A stretch of 64,000 bases of DNA from Fusobacterium naviforme (GCA_003014445.1 PYGH01000001.1:682001-746000); one strand, 5' to 3'. Numbered from the stretch's first letter, positions 28,188-37,530 are shown. The notes: generated by a model not told the origin, from the sequence alone. Program-made: numbers and translations.

Positions 28188-29429
28188 ATGGCCAGGCGGA
28201 CAGAGGCGGGAAATGCCGGCACACGCAGCGGCAAAAGTGCAGCGCGGCCTAGCAGCCGGAACGCCGGGCGGCGGACGGACAGCCCCGGAGCAAGGGCGCC
28301 GGAGAGGCATAAAAACTTTTATGACTACAGTCTTGTGTTTGCGGTTGTTTTCCTGACGGCCTTCGGTCTCCTGATGATCTATTCCTCCAGCTCCTATATG
28401 GCACAGATCAATCCGCGCACGAATGACGCTGCCTTCTACCTGAAGCGTCAGGGGATGATTGCGCTGGGCGGCTTTGTGCTGATGGTTATCATCTCTCTGA
28501 TGGATTATCACTGGATCCTGAAGTGCTCCAAATTCGCTTATGCGCTCTCCTATGTGCTGATGATTGCGGTTATGATCGTCGGCAAGGAGGTGAATGGCAA
28601 GAAGCGCTGGCTCGGTGTGGGGCCGCTTTCTTTCCAGCCGACAGAGTTCGCAAAGCTTGCGCTGATCCTCTTTCTCACGGTCTACATCGTGGAGAAGGGC
28701 AGGGAGATCAATAGATGGAAGGGAATTGCCATGCTTTTTGCACTGGATTTTCCCATTGCGGCGCTGGTCGGAAAGAACAACCTGAGCTCCGGCATCATCA
28801 TCCTCGGTCTTGGCTTTGTGATGAGCTTTGTGGCTACGAAGCGGTATATTGTTCATCTGCTGCTCTGTGCTCTGGCGGGACTGGGTGTGGCAGTGATCAA
28901 TCCGGTCTCTCATGCCCTTTTGGCAGTGGGGCTTCTGCACCCCTATCAGCTGAGCCGCATACTTGTGTGGCAGGATCCCGCGCGTTACGCGCAGGACGGC
29001 GGCTATCAGGTGCTTCAGGGACTCTATGCCATCGGCTCCGGCGGGCTCATGGGGAAGGGGCTCGGAGAGAGCATACAGAAGATGGGCTTTGTGCCGGAGG
29101 CGCAGAATGACATGATCTTTTCGATCATCTGTGAGGAGCTGGGGCTCTTCGGCGCAGTGTCATTAATTCTTGTATTTCTCTTCATGATCTATCGCTTTCT
29201 GGTGATTGCAAATTCTGCACCGGATCTCTCCGGCGCGCTGCTTGTGGTCGGCATCATGGCGCATATCGCAATTCAGGTTATTCTGAACATCGCGGTTGTG
29301 ACGAATACCATCCCGAACACCGGCATTACCCTCCCCTTTATAAGCTACGGGGGAACCTCCGTGCTCTTTCTCATGGTGGAGATGGGGCTTGTGCTGAGCG
29401 TGTCGCACAGCATCCGGGCGGACGGCTGA
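28188..29429 (+). CDS. ftsW: Septal peptidoglycan glycosyltransferase FtsW (SEDS family)
   Basis: This 413-residue SEDS protein has an Arg/Gly-rich cytoplasmic leader (about 1-45) followed by about ten transmembrane helices. Conserved SEDS segments include the FQPTEFAKLAL loop and the C-terminal NTIPNTGITLPFISYGG. It polymerises lipid II at the septum with FtsI. Its position between murD and ftsQ supports FtsW rather than RodA or SpoVE. An AAAGGAGGGAG site precedes the ATG. Confidence 0.94.
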   Translation: MARRTEAGNAGTRSGKSAARPSSRNAGRRTDSPGARAPERHKNFYDYSLVFAVVFLTAFGLLMIYSSSSYMAQINPRTNDAAFYLKRQGMIALGGFVLMVIISLMDYHWILKCSKFAYALSYVLMIAVMIVGKEVNGKKRWLGVGPLSFQPTEFAKLALILFLTVYIVEKGREINRWKGIAMLFALDFPIAALVGKNNLSSGIIILGLGFVMSFVATKRYIVHLLLCALAGLGVAVINPVSHALLAVGLLHPYQLSRILVWQDPARYAQDGGYQVLQGLYAIGSGGLMGKGLGESIQKMGFVPEAQNDMIFSIICEELGLFGAVSLILVFLFMIYRFLVIANSAPDLSGALLVVGIMAHIAIQVILNIAVVTNTIPNTGITLPFISYGGTSVLFLMVEMGLVLSVSHSIRADG

Positions 29430-29439
29430 GGAGAGGCGC

Positions 29440-30144
29440 ATGAAAGATAAAATACGTCTGTCCCTTCTCTGTCTCGCGCTGATCGCCACGATTCTTCTGG
29501 TCGGGCTGAATATCACAACGGTCAGGGTGACCGGAAACCACATGTACACGGCGGAGCAGCTGGAGGAAATCATCTTCCCGGATCACTTCTCGCGAAACAG
29601 CACGGTCTGTGCGCTGCGGGAACTGATGGGAAAGAAAAAGAGCATTCCCTTTGTACAGGACTATAAGCTCGCGTTTACGGGGCCGACCTCGGTGGAGCTG
29701 ATTGTCTATGAGAAGAGTATCGTGGGCTATGTCTCCTATATGAGCTCAAAAATGTACTTCGACAAAGATGGCATCATTGTGGAGAGCTCAGGGCGGAGGC
29801 TTGACGGTATACCGGAGATCACAGGGCTTCATTTCGGGCAGATTGTTCTGTACCAGAAGCTTCCGGTGGAGAATGATCGCATTTTCTCCATGATACTGAA
29901 CCTCACACAGGCCCTCTCAAGCTACGGCATTGCGGCGGATGTGATACGCTACGACAGCAGCCTGAATGCCTCCATGACGGCAGGTGATGTGACCATCCTG
30001 CTGGGGAGTGACTCGGAGATGAACGGAAAGCTCTCGGAGCTCTCCAATATACTGCCGGAGATCAGGGATTTAAGCGGCACGCTGGATCTCAGTGACTTTG
30101 ACCCGACGGTGACGAACCGCATGTATTCATTTAAAAAGCGCTGA
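29440..30144 (+). CDS. ftsQ: Cell division protein FtsQ/DivIB
   Basis: This 234-residue bitopic protein has a short cytoplasmic tail, one transmembrane helix (about 6-24), and a POTRA domain beginning VRVTGNHMYTAEQLEE, followed by the FtsQ-type beta domain with IVGYVSYMSSKMYFDKDG. DivIB/FtsQ binds FtsL and DivIC in the divisome. It starts 10 bp after ftsW and is short compared with many FtsQ proteins, which is common in this lineage. Confidence 0.9.
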   Translation: MKDKIRLSLLCLALIATILLVGLNITTVRVTGNHMYTAEQLEEIIFPDHFSRNSTVCALRELMGKKKSIPFVQDYKLAFTGPTSVELIVYEKSIVGYVSYMSSKMYFDKDGIIVESSGRRLDGIPEITGLHFGQIVLYQKLPVENDRIFSMILNLTQALSSYGIAADVIRYDSSLNASMTAGDVTILLGSDSEMNGKLSELSNILPEIRDLSGTLDLSDFDPTVTNRMYSFKKR

Positions 30145-30151
30145 AACTGCC

Positions 30152-30180
30152 TTGCGCTTTTTCTGAAAAATGCGTATGAT
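30152..30180 (+). promoter_or_regulatory. Promoter of ftsZ
   Basis: TTGCGC (30152-30157) is 17 bp from TATGAT (30175-30180), inside the 96-bp gap before ftsZ. It implies a leader of about 55 nucleotides and independent expression of ftsZ. Confidence 0.72.
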
Positions 30181-30240
30181 ATGTTCAGACTGAAAAACTG
30201 TGGGTAAAATGAAATCATATAGAAGCAGGAGGCACACACT

Positions 30241-31473
30241 TTGCTGGAAATTAAGCTGAATGAGGATGAGAACACCGCGAAAATTATCGTGGTTGGAGTC
30301 GGCGGAGCGGGAAATAATGCCGTGAACCGCATGATAGAGGGCAGCATCGAGGGCGTAGAGTTTATCGGTGTGAACACGGATAAGCAGGCGCTTATGTCCT
30401 GCAGAGCGCAGTTTGCGATGCAGATCGGCGAGAAGCTGACCAAGGGACTGGGCTGCGGTGCGAAGCCGGAGGTGGGAGAGAAGGCCGCGGAGGAGAACAT
30501 TGAGGATATCACCGAGGCGCTGAAATCTGCGGATATGGTTTTTGTGACCTGCGGCATGGGCGGTGGGACCGGAACCGGCGCGGCTCCGGTTATCGCGAGA
30601 ACTGCGAAGGAGCTCGGGATCCTCACGGTCGGCGTTGTCACAAAGCCCTTCAGGTTCGAGGGCAGACAGCGCATGAATAATGCGATTGCAGGCATCGAGA
30701 ATCTGAAGGCCGCTGTAGATACTCTGATTGTGATTCCAAACGACAAGCTTCTTGAGATTGTGGATCGCCGCACCTCTGTTCCGGAGGCCTTCGGCAAGGC
30801 GGATGAGGTTCTGGAGCAGGCCGTGCAGGGCATTACCGATCTGATCAATGTGCCGGGACTCATCAATCTGGATTTTGCGGATGTGCAGACCGTGATGACG
30901 GACAAGGGAATTGCACACATCGGCATCGGCAGGGCGAGCGGAGACGACAAGGCTGTCGAGGCAGTGAAGATCGCCTGTGCTTCCCCGCTGCTTGAGACAA
31001 CCATCGACGGCGCAAGCAATGTGATCATCAATATCTCCGGTGATGTGAGTCTCATTGAGGCCAATGAGGCTGCCACCTATGTGCAGGAGCTCGCCGGGGA
31101 GGAGGCAAATATTATCTTCGGCGTCATGTATGATGAGAATGTTCAGGATGAATGTACCATCACGGTGATCGCGACCGGTCTGGATCAGAACAGCATTGCG
31201 ACAGCTTCTGCGGATAAGGGAAAAAACAGTTTCCGCAAGGGAAGTGCAGCTGCGGGCTCCGTGAAGCCGGCGGCAAGGTCTTTTCAGACGGCTTCTTTTC
31301 TGAATCCGGAGCCTGCAAAGGAGCTCACGGGTGGAGCGGAACCGGCTGCTGTGGCAGCAGAGCCTGCGAAGGTGGAGCCGGAGCTGAACGCGCAGGATCA
31401 CTATGTATTTGAGCCGCGTCAGAATAAGAATGTGCAGATCAATATTCCGGATTTTCTGAAGGGAAGAAAGTAA
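30241..31473 (+). CDS. ftsZ: Cell division GTPase FtsZ
   Basis: This 410-residue tubulin homologue forms the Z ring. It has the [11 protein letters not shown] loop, the tubulin signature GGGTGTG at 107-113 and the [10 protein letters not shown]-type T7 region. A variable Ala/Pro/Glu-rich linker (about 315-390) leads to the conserved C-terminal peptide [13 protein letters not shown], which docks partners such as SepF. The start is TTG at 30241, supported by AGGAGG (30227-30232) at 8 bases. No ftsA is nearby. Confidence 0.97.
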   Translation: MLEIKLNEDENTAKIIVVGVGGAGNNAVNRMIEGSIEGVEFIGVNTDKQALMSCRAQFAMQIGEKLTKGLGCGAKPEVGEKAAEENIEDITEALKSADMVFVTCGMGGGTGTGAAPVIARTAKELGILTVGVVTKPFRFEGRQRMNNAIAGIENLKAAVDTLIVIPNDKLLEIVDRRTSVPEAFGKADEVLEQAVQGITDLINVPGLINLDFADVQTVMTDKGIAHIGIGRASGDDKAVEAVKIACASPLLETTIDGASNVIINISGDVSLIEANEAATYVQELAGEEANIIFGVMYDENVQDECTITVIATGLDQNSIATASADKGKNSFRKGSAAAGSVKPAARSFQTASFLNPEPAKELTGGAEPAAVAAEPAKVEPELNAQDHYVFEPRQNKNVQINIPDFLKGRK

Positions 31474-31506
31474 TCAGGCTTTGACAGAGCCCGCGTGTAT
31501 ATATAG

Positions 31507-31534
31507 AAAAGACAGCGCTGCGGCGCTGTCTTTT
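31507..31534. terminator. Bidirectional terminator between ftsZ and coaX
   Basis: A perfect 12-bp stem (31507-31518 with 31523-31534, loop TGCG) has AAAA on the left and TTTT on the right, so it can end both ftsZ on the plus strand and coaX on the minus strand. Confidence 0.88.
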
Positions 31535-31578
31535 CTTCGGCAGAGGGGGCGGATCCTCCGGAGCTTCAGCCTCTGATA

Positions 31579-32343
31579 TCAGGTGTTCTTCCGGTAGAGT
31601 ATGAGCAGTCCCTTCAGCAGGAGATTGTCGTCGATGATGATTTTGTTGCGGCAGAGCGGGGTTACAAACGGGGCGAGTCCGCCGGTGGCGACGACAGTAG
31701 CCTTTTCTCCGAGCTCCTCCTGAATGCGCTCGATGCACCCGTCCATCATGGCAGCGGTGCCGTAGAGTATGCCGCTCCGCATGCTCTCTATGGTGTTTTT
31801 GGCGATGATCGCGCCGGGCTTCTCCAGATCAATGTGAGGAAGCTGTGCTGTGCGGCTGCTCAGCGTGTCCAGAGAGACGCGGAGCCCCGGATAGATGATG
31901 CCGCCGACATAATCCCCCTTCTGGTCAAGGGTGGTGATCGTGGTCGCTGTGCCCATATCGATCACGATGATGGGCAGGGGGTAGTTGGCCTTGGCTGCGA
32001 CGGAATCCACGATGAGGTCGGACCCAACCTTTTTCGGATCATCCATGCGGATATTCATTCCTGTTTTCATGCCGGAGCCCACCAGCTTGCAGTCCAGTCC
32101 TGTCACCTTCCGCACGGCGTTCAGCAGGATGGGATTCAGGGGCGGTACGACACTGGAGAGAATGGCGCCCTCGATATCCGGCGGGGTGACATGCCAGAGC
32201 TCCAGTATATTTTTGATGCTGATGGCATACTCGAGATCTGTCTTCCTTGTGTCGGTGGTAATGCGCTCCATGAAGTAGCTGTGCTGCTCGTCGATGCCGC
32301 CGATGACGATGTTCGAGTTTCCCATATCAATCGCGAGTATCAT
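31579..32343 (-). CDS. coaX: Type III pantothenate kinase CoaX
   Basis: This 254-residue enzyme phosphorylates pantothenate, the first committed step of coenzyme A synthesis. It has the ASKHA-fold phosphate loop AIDMGNSNIVIGG and DMGTATTITTLDQ, and the GGIIYPGL segment of type III kinases. ATG at 32343 follows GAAAGGAAG. It is divergent from coaBC, the next genes of the pathway, and converges on ftsZ. Confidence 0.95.
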   Translation of the reverse strand: MILAIDMGNSNIVIGGIDEQHSYFMERITTDTRKTDLEYAISIKNILELWHVTPPDIEGAILSSVVPPLNPILLNAVRKVTGLDCKLVGSGMKTGMNIRMDDPKKVGSDLIVDSVAAKANYPLPIIVIDMGTATTITTLDQKGDYVGGIIYPGLRVSLDTLSSRTAQLPHIDLEKPGAIIAKNTIESMRSGILYGTAAMMDGCIERIQEELGEKATVVATGGLAPFVTPLCRNKIIIDDNLLLKGLLILYRKNT

Positions 32344-32419
32344 GGACTTTCTTCCTTTCTGGGCAGAGTTGTGCTATGATTACAGCGCCAAAAGCGCAGA
32401 GCCCACGCTTAACACAGTT

Positions 32420-32448
32420 TTTATAACACAGATTCCGCGGAAAAACAA
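32420..32448 (-). promoter_or_regulatory. Promoter of coaX
   Basis: On the minus strand, TTGTTT (32448-32443) lies 17 bp from TATAAA (32425-32420). The spacer contains the perfect palindrome TTCCGCGGAA (32433-32442). The 136-bp gap is shared with the divergent coaBC gene. Confidence 0.65.
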
Positions 32449-32479
32449 CGCGTGAGACAGCACGGAGGGAGAGAGGACG

Positions 32480-33682
32480 ATGCTGAAGGGAAAGACAGTT
32501 CTGCTCGGTATCAGCGGGAGCATATCCGCATACAAGATGGCACATCTTGCGAGCCTCCTGAAGCAGGCGGGCGCAGAGACCTATGTGATCATGACGAGGA
32601 ATGCCTGCCGCTTTATAGACCCCATTGTTTTTGATACGCTGACGGGGCATCGCACGGTTCTGGATGATTTTGACCGGACAAACGCTTCTCCGGTTTCACA
32701 TCTGGATCTTCCGAAGGCGGCCGATGTTTTTCTCATCGCGCCCGCGAGCGCAAACATCATCGCAAAGGCGGCCTGCGGGATCGCGGATGATATGCTGAGC
32801 TCCGCAATTGTCGGGGCATATTCCTGTCCGCTGCTCATATCTCCGGCTATGAACGTGCATATGTTTGAAAATGTGACCGTGCAGGAAAATCTGAAGAAGC
32901 TCTCGGAGAGGGGCTGGCGCATTGTAGCACCGGGCATCGGCTATCAGGCCTGCGGGGATACCGGCAGCGGCAGGCTTCCGGAGGGAGAGGAGCTCTATGA
33001 GTGGCTTGAGATGGCCTGCGGCGCGGAGCAGGATCTGAGAGGACGGCGCGTGCTGGTGACCGCAGGAGCCACGCGGGAGCCGCTGGATCCCGTGCGCTTT
33101 ATCACAAATCATTCGACCGGAAAGATGGGCTGCGCGCTTGCGCGGGCCGCGGCGATCCGGGGAGCGGAGGTGACGCTGGTCGCGGCGGATATGCGCGTGG
33201 AGCCGCCGAAATTTGTGAATACGGTGCGGGTCAGCTCTGCGGAGGAGATGTTTCAGGCGGTGACGCGGAGAGCGGCAGAGCAGGACTTTATCATCATGGC
33301 GGCGGCAGTCGCAGATTTTCGTCCGGCTGAGGTCGCGGGAGAGAAGATCAAGAAGAAAAAAGCGGCCGATGCGCTCCTCACCCTGCCTCTTGAGAGAACA
33401 CGGGACATACTCCTGTGGTGCGGGGAGCATAAGCGGGAGGGACAGTTCCTCTGCGGCTTTGCCATGGAGACGCAGAATCTTCTGGAGAATGCGGCGGAAA
33501 AGCTCAGGATAAAGAAGGCGGATATGATAGTTGCAAACAGTCTTCGCGCGGCGGGCGCAGGCTTCGGCACAGATACCAATATCGTGACTCTGCTGAGGAA
33601 GGACGGAGCAGAGGAGCTCCCCTTGCTCTCGAAGACCGAGGTCGCAGACCGGATACTGGACTGCATGGCAGGAAAGCACTGA
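32480..33682 (+). CDS. coaBC: Bifunctional phosphopantothenoylcysteine decarboxylase/synthetase CoaBC
   Basis: This 400-residue fusion makes 4'-phosphopantetheine from phosphopantothenate. The N-terminal FMN decarboxylase (about 1-180) shows GISGSISAYK, the active-site His in SPVSHLDL, the PAMNVHM substrate motif and the catalytic Cys in ACGDTGSGRL. The C-terminal synthetase (about 190-400) shows VTAGATREPLDPVRFI and a KKKKA lysine stretch. It starts after GGAGGGAGAG and lies divergent to coaX, pairing two CoA genes around one control region. Confidence 0.96.
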   Translation: MLKGKTVLLGISGSISAYKMAHLASLLKQAGAETYVIMTRNACRFIDPIVFDTLTGHRTVLDDFDRTNASPVSHLDLPKAADVFLIAPASANIIAKAACGIADDMLSSAIVGAYSCPLLISPAMNVHMFENVTVQENLKKLSERGWRIVAPGIGYQACGDTGSGRLPEGEELYEWLEMACGAEQDLRGRRVLVTAGATREPLDPVRFITNHSTGKMGCALARAAAIRGAEVTLVAADMRVEPPKFVNTVRVSSAEEMFQAVTRRAAEQDFIIMAAAVADFRPAEVAGEKIKKKKAADALLTLPLERTRDILLWCGEHKREGQFLCGFAMETQNLLENAAEKLRIKKADMIVANSLRAAGAGFGTDTNIVTLLRKDGAEELPLLSKTEVADRILDCMAGKH

Positions 33683-33686
33683 GCGG

Positions 33687-33713
33687 CGCGGAGCATCGAC
33701 CGCGTAGTTTTTT
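33687..33713 (+). terminator. Possible terminator after coaBC
   Basis: A short 5-bp CGCGG/CCGCG stem (33687-33691 with 33700-33704) is followed after two bases by GTTTTTT. Weak stem, good T-run. Confidence 0.45.
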
Positions 33714-33766
33714 AAGATGACTATATATGAGATTCAGACACAGAGGGATCGGAAAGCAGGCATAAC

Positions 33767-35362
33767 GTGGCAAGCAATTTTAATGAGATCAGCAAGCGGC
33801 GCACCTTCGCCATCATCAGTCACCCGGATGCGGGCAAGACGACGCTCACGGAGAAACTGTTGCTCTACGGAGGGGCGATCAATCTCGCGGGCTCCGTAAA
33901 GGGCAAGAAGACCGCAAAATTTGCGGTCAGTGACTGGATGGACATTGAGAAGGAGAGAGGCATCTCTGTCACCTCCTCGGTGCTGCAGTTCAGTTATGAG
34001 GGGTATTGCATCAATATTCTGGACACGCCGGGACATCAGGACTTCTCGGAGGATACCTACCGAACGCTGATGGCGGCGGATTCTGCGGTTATGGTGATCG
34101 ACGCGGGCAAGGGTGTCGAGGCACAGACCCGGAAGCTCTTCAAGGTCTGCACCCTGCGGCACATTCCGATCTTTACCTTTATCAACAAGATGGACCGCGA
34201 GGCGCGGGATCCCTTTGAGCTCATGGACGAGATCGAGGAGCTGCTCGGTATTCGCACCTGTCCCGTGAACTGGCCCATCGGCTGCGGAAAGAATTTCAAG
34301 GGGGTCTATGACCGCAGACAGCGGGAGATCACCTCCTTCCATGCGTCACATGCGGGGATGCAGGAGATCGCGACGGAGAGCTGGTCTGTGGACGCACCGG
34401 AGCTCGGACAGAGAATCGGCGAGGACTATAAGGCTCAGCTCATGGAGGAGATCGAGCTGCTGGACGGCGCAAGCGACGAGCTGGATATGGAGCGCGTCGG
34501 CAGAGGAGATCTGACTCCGGTGTTCTTCGGCTCTGCACTTACAAACTTCGGCGTTGAGACCTTTCTGGAGCACTTCCTGAAGATGACCTCTGCGCCGCTT
34601 GGCAGAAGGACGAAGCAGGGGGAGGTGCAGCCGATGCGAGACGATTTCTTCTCCGCCTTTGTCTTTAAGATCCAGGCCAATATGAACCGGGCGCACCGCG
34701 ACCGCATTGCCTTCATGCGCATCTGTTCCGGCGAGTACGATGCCGGAATGGAGGTGACACATGTGCAGGGCGGCAGAAAGATCAGACTGAACCAGTCCAC
34801 GCAGATGATGGCGGATGAGAGGAAGATCGTCGAGAGGGCCTATGCGGGAGATATCATCGGCGTCTTCGATCCGGGTATCTTTGCGATCGGAGACACGCTG
34901 ACCGATGCGCGGGAGACAGTTGAGTTCGAGGGGATTCCGACCTTTGCGCCGGAGCACTTCGCGCGGCTGCGTCAGGTAGACACCATGAAGCGGAAGCAGT
35001 TCACAAAGGGAGTCTATCAGATTGCGCAGGAGGGAGCCATCCAGATCTTTCAGGAGCGGAATACCGGAATGGAGGAGATCATCGTGGGGGCGGTCGGCGT
35101 GCTGCAGTTTGATGTGCTGACGCACCGCCTGAAGCAGGAGTACAATGTCGAGGTGCGTCTGGATCAGCTGCCCTATGAATATATCCGCTGGATCGAGAAT
35201 CCGCAGGAGGTCGATCCGGATCGTATTCAGGGTACAAGCGATATGAAGCTCATACAGAACCTGAAGGGCGACCCGCTGCTTCTCTTCAGTCATGAGTGGA
35301 GCGTGCGTATGGTTGAGGACAGAAATCCGGGACTGAAGCTCTCGGAATTCGGCAGAAATTAG
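33767..35362 (+). CDS. prfC: Peptide chain release factor 3
   Basis: This 531-residue translational GTPase recycles RF1/RF2 from the ribosome. The G domain has G1 SHPDAGKTTLTEKLL, the switch/G3 region with DTPGHQDFSEDTYR, and G4 NKMDR; RF3-specific features are the WMDIEKERGISV segment and the domain order. Length matches RF3 (about 530) rather than EF-G (about 700). The start is GTG at 33767 with only a weak purine run upstream. Likely first gene of a run to aroE. Confidence 0.94.
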   Translation: MASNFNEISKRRTFAIISHPDAGKTTLTEKLLLYGGAINLAGSVKGKKTAKFAVSDWMDIEKERGISVTSSVLQFSYEGYCINILDTPGHQDFSEDTYRTLMAADSAVMVIDAGKGVEAQTRKLFKVCTLRHIPIFTFINKMDREARDPFELMDEIEELLGIRTCPVNWPIGCGKNFKGVYDRRQREITSFHASHAGMQEIATESWSVDAPELGQRIGEDYKAQLMEEIELLDGASDELDMERVGRGDLTPVFFGSALTNFGVETFLEHFLKMTSAPLGRRTKQGEVQPMRDDFFSAFVFKIQANMNRAHRDRIAFMRICSGEYDAGMEVTHVQGGRKIRLNQSTQMMADERKIVERAYAGDIIGVFDPGIFAIGDTLTDARETVEFEGIPTFAPEHFARLRQVDTMKRKQFTKGVYQIAQEGAIQIFQERNTGMEEIIVGAVGVLQFDVLTHRLKQEYNVEVRLDQLPYEYIRWIENPQEVDPDRIQGTSDMKLIQNLKGDPLLLFSHEWSVRMVEDRNPGLKLSEFGRN

Positions 35363-35376
35363 AGAGGGAGCGCTGT

Positions 35377-35604
35377 ATGGACGAATTTATGGAGCTTGAG
35401 GAGGGCCCGGTGAGCGGGGATGATCTGATCGCTGAGCTGCCGAATCTGTATCCGGAGACAGTGGATTTTCTGAACAGCCTCGGGATGCACTGTATCGGCT
35501 GCGCCGCCTCACAGTATGAGACGGTGCGAGAGGCCTGCCGCGTGCATGGTCTGCATCCGGGCAAGGTAGTACGGGAGCTGAACCGCATCATCACGGGCGG
35601 CTGA
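35377..35604 (+). CDS. Small DUF1858-type protein with a CIGC motif
   Basis: This 75-residue acidic protein resembles the DUF1858 domain, which occurs alone or joined to hybrid-cluster or ScdA/RIC-type iron-sulfur repair proteins. The visible signature is a helix pair and GMHCIGCAASQYETVREAC, where the Cys-x-x-Cys pair could bind metal or be redox active. It starts 14 bp after prfC behind GAGAGGGAG. Function is unknown; a redox or cluster-related role is inference from its relatives. Confidence 0.82.
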   Translation: MDEFMELEEGPVSGDDLIAELPNLYPETVDFLNSLGMHCIGCAASQYETVREACRVHGLHPGKVVRELNRIITGG

Positions 35605-35678
35605 GAAAGAGCTGCGGGGATCTCTTCCCGGGGCAGCGAGGTCATAGTAAGGAGCACAGGAGCTGACAGGAGGTTTGT

Positions 35679-36143
35679 ATGAAATGCCCATTCTGTAACG
35701 CTGCGGACACAAGAGTCATTGATTCAAGGCCGGCGGACGACAACGCATCCATACGTCGGAGAAGACAGTGCGAGAGCTGCGGAAAGCGCTTCACTACCTA
35801 TGAGAAGCTGGAGACCATGCCTCTCATGATCATCAAGAAGGACAATTCGAGGGAAGCCTATGACAGGGCGAAGATCGAGGCGGGCATCATCCGCTCCTGT
35901 CACAAGCGCCCGGTGTCCTCGCTCCAGATCAGTGCGATCACAGATGCGATTGAGACGGCGCTCTTTAACCGTGAGGAGCGGGAGCTTCCATCCTCTGTGA
36001 TCGGGGAGATGGTCATGGACAAGCTGAAGGATCTGGATCCTGTGGCCTATGTCCGCTTTGCCTCGGTCTATCGGGAGTTCAAGGATGTGAACACCTTCAT
36101 GGCGGAGCTCGCAAAGCTCCTGCAGCATCAGGAGCAGTCATGA
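35679..36143 (+). CDS. nrdR: Transcriptional repressor NrdR
   Basis: This 154-residue regulator represses ribonucleotide reductase genes when dATP is high. It has an N-terminal zinc ribbon (CPFCNAADTRVIDSR, then RRRRQCESCGKRF) and an ATP-cone domain (about 48-138). Standard length. No nrd genes are in the window. It overlaps the next gene by ATGA. Confidence 0.96.
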   Translation: MKCPFCNAADTRVIDSRPADDNASIRRRRQCESCGKRFTTYEKLETMPLMIIKKDNSREAYDRAKIEAGIIRSCHKRPVSSLQISAITDAIETALFNREERELPSSVIGEMVMDKLKDLDPVAYVRFASVYREFKDVNTFMAELAKLLQHQEQS

Positions 36144-36655
36144 ATCCCTTCTTTCCGGAGCGAAGCTTTGAGAGCGTATATGCGCTGCCCTTTGCAGAGC
36201 TCTATGAGGAGGGACTTCGCGGCATTGTCTTTGATATCGATAATACGCTGGTTCCGCCGGATGCCCCGGCGGATGAGCGGAGCAGGGAGCTCGTTAGACG
36301 GTTGAGAGCGCTTGGTTTTCGCATATGCCTCGTGTCGAATAACCGGGGGCCGCGGGTGCAAAGCTTCGCGGAGGAATTGGGACTGCCCTTTGTGGCGAAG
36401 GCTCTGAAGCCCCGGCGCTATGGTTATCGCCGCGCGATGCGCATCATGAGGACGCGTCCGGAGGAGACGGTCTCTGTCGGCGATCAGCTCTTCACGGATA
36501 TCTGGGGGGCCAATCGCACAGGGATGCACAGCGTACTGGTTGCGCCGATGGAGCGGAGAGAGGAGTTGCAGATCCGGTTTAAGCGGCTCATTGAGCGCCC
36601 CTTTCTTCATGCCTACAGGAGGGCGGAGCAGAGGAGAGGAGGAACACGCGGATGA
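36140..36655 (+). CDS. YqeG family HAD-type phosphatase
   Basis: This 171-residue HAD IIIA-type hydrolase shows motif I FDIDNTLVPPD (nucleophile and acid Asp), motif II VSNN, and motif III/IV SVGDQLFTDIWGANRTGM. The YqeG family is widespread in Firmicutes, and phosphatidylglycerophosphatase activity has been proposed for related proteins. Start and stop overlap nrdR and aroE, so the three genes are probably one transcript. Confidence 0.88.
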   Translation: MNPFFPERSFESVYALPFAELYEEGLRGIVFDIDNTLVPPDAPADERSRELVRRLRALGFRICLVSNNRGPRVQSFAEELGLPFVAKALKPRRYGYRRAMRIMRTRPEETVSVGDQLFTDIWGANRTGMHSVLVAPMERREELQIRFKRLIERPFLHAYRRAEQRRGGTRG

Positions 36656-37530
36656 TGTCGGCAAACACGCTGGTCTGCGGTCTGATTGCAAATCCCATCG
36701 GACACAGTCTGTCACCACTCCTGCATAATACGCTCGCGGAGCGTATGGGGGTGGATCTCGCCTACCTTCCCTTTCCGGTCAGGGAGGCAGAGCGCCTTGG
36801 AGAGGCCGTACACGGCGCGTATGCGCTGGGAATACGGGGACTGAATGTGACTGTGCCCTATAAGATGGCAGTGCTCCCCTTCCTCTGCGGACTGGACAGA
36901 GCGGCAGAACAGATCGGTGCGGTGAATACGCTGCTGCGGACAGATCAGGGATATCTTGGCTGCAATACGGATCTTCCCGGCATGGAGCGCCTTCTGAAGC
37001 GGGAGGGCATCTCGCTCAGGGGAGAGCCGGTGCTCCTGCTCGGGGCAGGCGGCGCGGCGCGGGCCATTGCTGTCATGGCGGCCTTGCACGGCGCCTCAGA
37101 GCTCACCGTACTGAACAGGAGCGCGGAGCGGGCTGAACAGTTTGTCTCAGAGCTTCAATCCCGTTTTCCGGGCACCTGCTTTACGGCAGCCGGGCTTGAC
37201 GGCTGGCGGGAGCTTTCCCGGCAGGACTATATTGCCTTTCAGTGCAGCAGTGTCGGAATGTATCCGTACACGGAAAAAAGCCTTATTCCGGAGACGGACT
37301 TTTATCATAAGCTCCGCTGCGGCGTGGATCTGATCTACACACCCTCAGAGACAGAGTTCATGCGGCGTCTCTCGGCAGCAGGGAGGGAGGCCCTTGGCGG
37401 TCTTGATATGCTGCTGTATCAGGGCGTGCTCTCCTTTGAGCTGTGGACAGGGCGCTCTGTGCCGGAAGCGCTCTGCGCGGAGCTTCGCGCCTGTCTTCAG
37501 AGGGAGCTCTCGCGGCGGGAGAGGGAGTAA
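36652..37530 (+). CDS. aroE: Shikimate dehydrogenase
   Basis: This 292-residue enzyme reduces 3-dehydroshikimate to shikimate with NADPH in the aromatic amino acid pathway. Substrate motifs NPIGHSLSP and NVTVPYK (catalytic Lys) are followed by GAVNTL, GCNTDLPG and the nucleotide-binding loop LLLGAGGAARA. It overlaps the upstream gene by four bases; ATG at 36655 is a possible alternative start. No other aro genes are in the window. Confidence 0.95.
   Translation: MMSANTLVCGLIANPIGHSLSPLLHNTLAERMGVDLAYLPFPVREAERLGEAVHGAYALGIRGLNVTVPYKMAVLPFLCGLDRAAEQIGAVNTLLRTDQGYLGCNTDLPGMERLLKREGISLRGEPVLLLGAGGAARAIAVMAALHGASELTVLNRSAERAEQFVSELQSRFPGTCFTAAGLDGWRELSRQDYIAFQCSSVGMYPYTEKSLIPETDFYHKLRCGVDLIYTPSETEFMRRLSAAGREALGGLDMLLYQGVLSFELWTGRSVPEALCAELRACLQRELSRRERE

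Noticed and set aside
32350-32380. TATGAT at 32375 as a coaBC promoter
   Set aside because: No acceptable -35 lies 16-18 bp upstream, so it was not listed as a feature.
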